DNA of 64,000 nt from Seminavis robusta (lineage: Eukaryota > Bacillariophyta > Bacillariophyceae > Naviculales > Naviculaceae): contig CAICTM010000206.1 in the NCBI GenBank assembly GCA_903772945.1, positions 27,784-91,783 on the forward strand, written 5' to 3'. Both the position numbers and the translations under genes were made by a program. Within the stretch, counting starts at the first letter, position 1, and every line of letters starts with the position of its first letter. Shown piece by piece: positions 62,312 to 64,000 of the stretch. The notes under the pieces were generated by a model that saw only the letters and a list, made by a program, of their open reading frames with translations, made no database searches and was not told the origin of the DNA.

Positions 62312-64000
62312 ATGGCCAAATCTCGCTATTTTGTTATCCTCCTACTCGCTCTTTTGTTTGTTCCAACCTCGACAATGGCAAGGAAGCGCAAGTCACTCGA
62401 CCAACAATACCGGCCAGCCCTCACCAGGTTTATGTCTTGGAAGCATGGCCGGCAGACACCGTACAATAGTAAGAGGACCTTTACACAGGTACGTTCCTTC
62501 GCCAAATCTGTCATTTCGCTGATCGAACATTGTCACTCACACCATGGTCGCTCTTCTTCATTTTTCTTCTTCAGGACCAGCTCCTTGCCATTACACCACT
62601 GATGTCGCCCGTTCATGAACTTCCTTGCCTATGGGAAGACCAACCCTGGTCCCAATGATCGTCCCACCCAAAAGAGATCTTCCACTCTTGAACAGTACAA
62701 GAAGCCATCAGCCACTTCCATCCCAACAGGCATGCACCATGGGCGGTTGGTCCGAATGTTGGGAATCCAACTCGCTCACCACGGTAATGAGTGATCAAAG
62801 CTGTGAAGAAGGGCGGAGGTCAGGAAGCAGGAAGGAAATCCAATGTCAAGCGAGATCTAAAGCTTCGAGAATTCCGCAAGACCATTCGGATCTGGAGCGT
62901 GATGGAGGTGCCAACATTGACCTCACGATCAAGACTCCAACTATGATGAAGGTTCAGTTCCACATGATTGGCGAACTGATGATCTGACGAACATGGAGAC
63001 ATTGGATTCCGAAGCCACGCCAAGTTTCCAAACTCGCTCTTAAACCAAGTATCCTGGAGCAAGAACGTCAAGGAGGAGCGCGATTGTCCTGACCAAATTT
63101 TGCTGGGTGCCGTGACCCTGACTTTTGCGTCCTGATTGCCCTGGCTATTTGGATCGAGACAAGATTGAGAGGGGACACGGTGATTCCAAGTTTCTGTTGG
63201 CATTACCGTTGTTGACGATGAAGAAGCGTTCCTTGCTGCCATCGAGGCTCTGGACAAACGACGAAGAGCTCGACGAGACCAACATCGAGACGGAGCCAGA
63301 TCGAGTCAACGCCTGGTCCCAACGCGCTTGAAGAAGGCCTGGAAGGATCCTGAGTTTGTGGAGCTGGCCAAGCAGTGCAGGGAAGCCTTGGCACCCACAG
63401 CTCTTCGAAGCTGCCTCCAACCTATCAGCTCGAGTGTGGGATTCATCAGAGCCGAGAATGAGGCTCGTTGTCGCTGGAAGGGCGAGAAGAATGGCCATAT
63501 TGTCCATGTCTACATTGGACTGGAACAATGCCGACCGACGCCAAGGTGCTGGAACTCTTGCTGTGGAGGCCCCGTCAAGTACTCAATCAAGATTGACAGC
63601 GGTGTTGATCATGAGTTCATTGGCGAGCATGTCTGTCACTTCCCATTTGTGACTTCTTCGCTACGACCCATCCAACAACCTACCGATGGTGCTTGGTCCA
63701 GCTTTACTTTGGGCTGCGATGGAACCTGGCTTGGAGCATATGATGTCCGGCAGACATTGCAACCGCATCCAGACTGAGTATGCCCAGCTTCGGACACACT
63801 TTGGATGAGGATCCTTGGGCCGACTACAACCACAGTCGCCAAGATCCCTCTGACAATCTACAAGGTAGCCAATGCATTGCACATTACTGAGTTGGCTCCC
63901 ACCGCCCAGGTCCAAGCTGGTGCTGAGCCCTTGGTTGGAGGTGCTCCTGGTGGTGTCAACATGGAACAGCTCAACCAATTGCTTGCTCTCCAACATAGGA
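62312..64000 (+). pseudogene. degenerate tyrosine-recombinase-like mobile-element gene, cut by the window edge
   Basis: Exon 1 starts at ATG 62312 (MAKSRYFVILLLALLFVPTS), ends TQ at 62488; a clean intron (gtacgt...ttcttcag) leads to DQLLAITP at 62575. From there blocks of a core-binding and catalytic recombinase-like protein follow in shifting frames: FMNFLAYGKTNPGPNDRPTQ, AISHFHPNRHAPWAVGPNVG, VKRDLKLREFRKTIRIWERD, WSKNVKEERDCPDQILLGA, LGTHS...KLPPTY, ARCRWKGEKNGHIVHVYIGL and GGPVKYSIKIDSG. I recognise this order from diatom repeat families with a phage-integrase-like end (HxxR-type motif LGTHSxRK, here reading SSSK with the Arg lost). At least six one-base shifts break it, so it is a decayed copy. 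The right end of the element lies outside the window. Confidence 0.65.

Overview
The window is nuclear DNA of a microalga, most likely a pennate diatom related to Seminavis; this is inferred from gene content, not from a marker gene. The support is: short GT-AG introns (about 50-125 bp), two genes with the diatom-rich DUF6824 domain, an FKBP with a plastid-type 'VSA|F' presequence, membrane-anchored LRR proteins of the kind expanded in pennate diatoms, an exocyst Sec6 homologue and a CCT chaperonin subunit. There are no operons, CRISPR arrays, rRNA or tRNA genes that I can see. Gene models were spliced by eye; where I give exons, the coding lengths add up to whole codons.

Layout. 0-6.5 kb: 5' end of an unknown minus-strand gene running off the left edge, CCT gamma, a small minus-strand ORF, a dense array of the palindrome GATTCTTAAGAATC, and a two-exon AAA-type ATPase. 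7.4-11.7 kb: a frameshifted LRR membrane protein and an acidic-repeat orphan. 13.5-16.4 kb: a secretory copper monooxygenase (DOMON + PHM/DBH-like) fused to a TLC-type membrane domain. 17.3-23.8 kb: a 562-residue orphan, a one-domain DUF6824 protein, and a methyltransferase-like protein with Lys-rich repeats. 24.4-33 kb: a decayed ankyrin-type repeat gene, a five-exon copper amine oxidase, a Gly/Tyr-rich secreted protein and an SGNH-type hydrolase. 33.4-39.7 kb: a reverse-transcriptase relic, a large intact LRR membrane protein and a GH26-like membrane-anchored glycosidase. 40-52 kb: a Sec6-like exocyst subunit, two paralogous DxD glycosyltransferases and, between them, a metallo-beta-lactamase/pseudo-receiver/GAF protein. 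52-58 kb: gene-poor, with relics of several genes, a short element with 20-bp perfect terminal inverted repeats, and a plastid FKBP. 58-61.7 kb: a five-exon DUF6824 protein and an ABC-type transmembrane protein lacking its ATPase domain. 62.3-64 kb: a degenerate tyrosine-recombinase-like mobile-element gene running off the right edge.

The genes are independent housekeeping and accessory loci. Several belong to the cell surface and secretory route (exocyst, two type II glycosyltransferases, a GH26-like enzyme, a Gly-rich secreted protein, LRR ectodomain proteins, a copper monooxygenase). Intergenic DNA is rich in short palindromes (GCTAGC, GGTACC, ACCGGT), small tandem duplications and diverged mobile-element debris. 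The least explained structures are the 14-bp palindrome array at 3.8-4.4 kb, the inverted-repeat-bounded array at 54.4-54.7 kb, the monooxygenase-TLC fusion and the MBL-pseudo-receiver-GAF protein.
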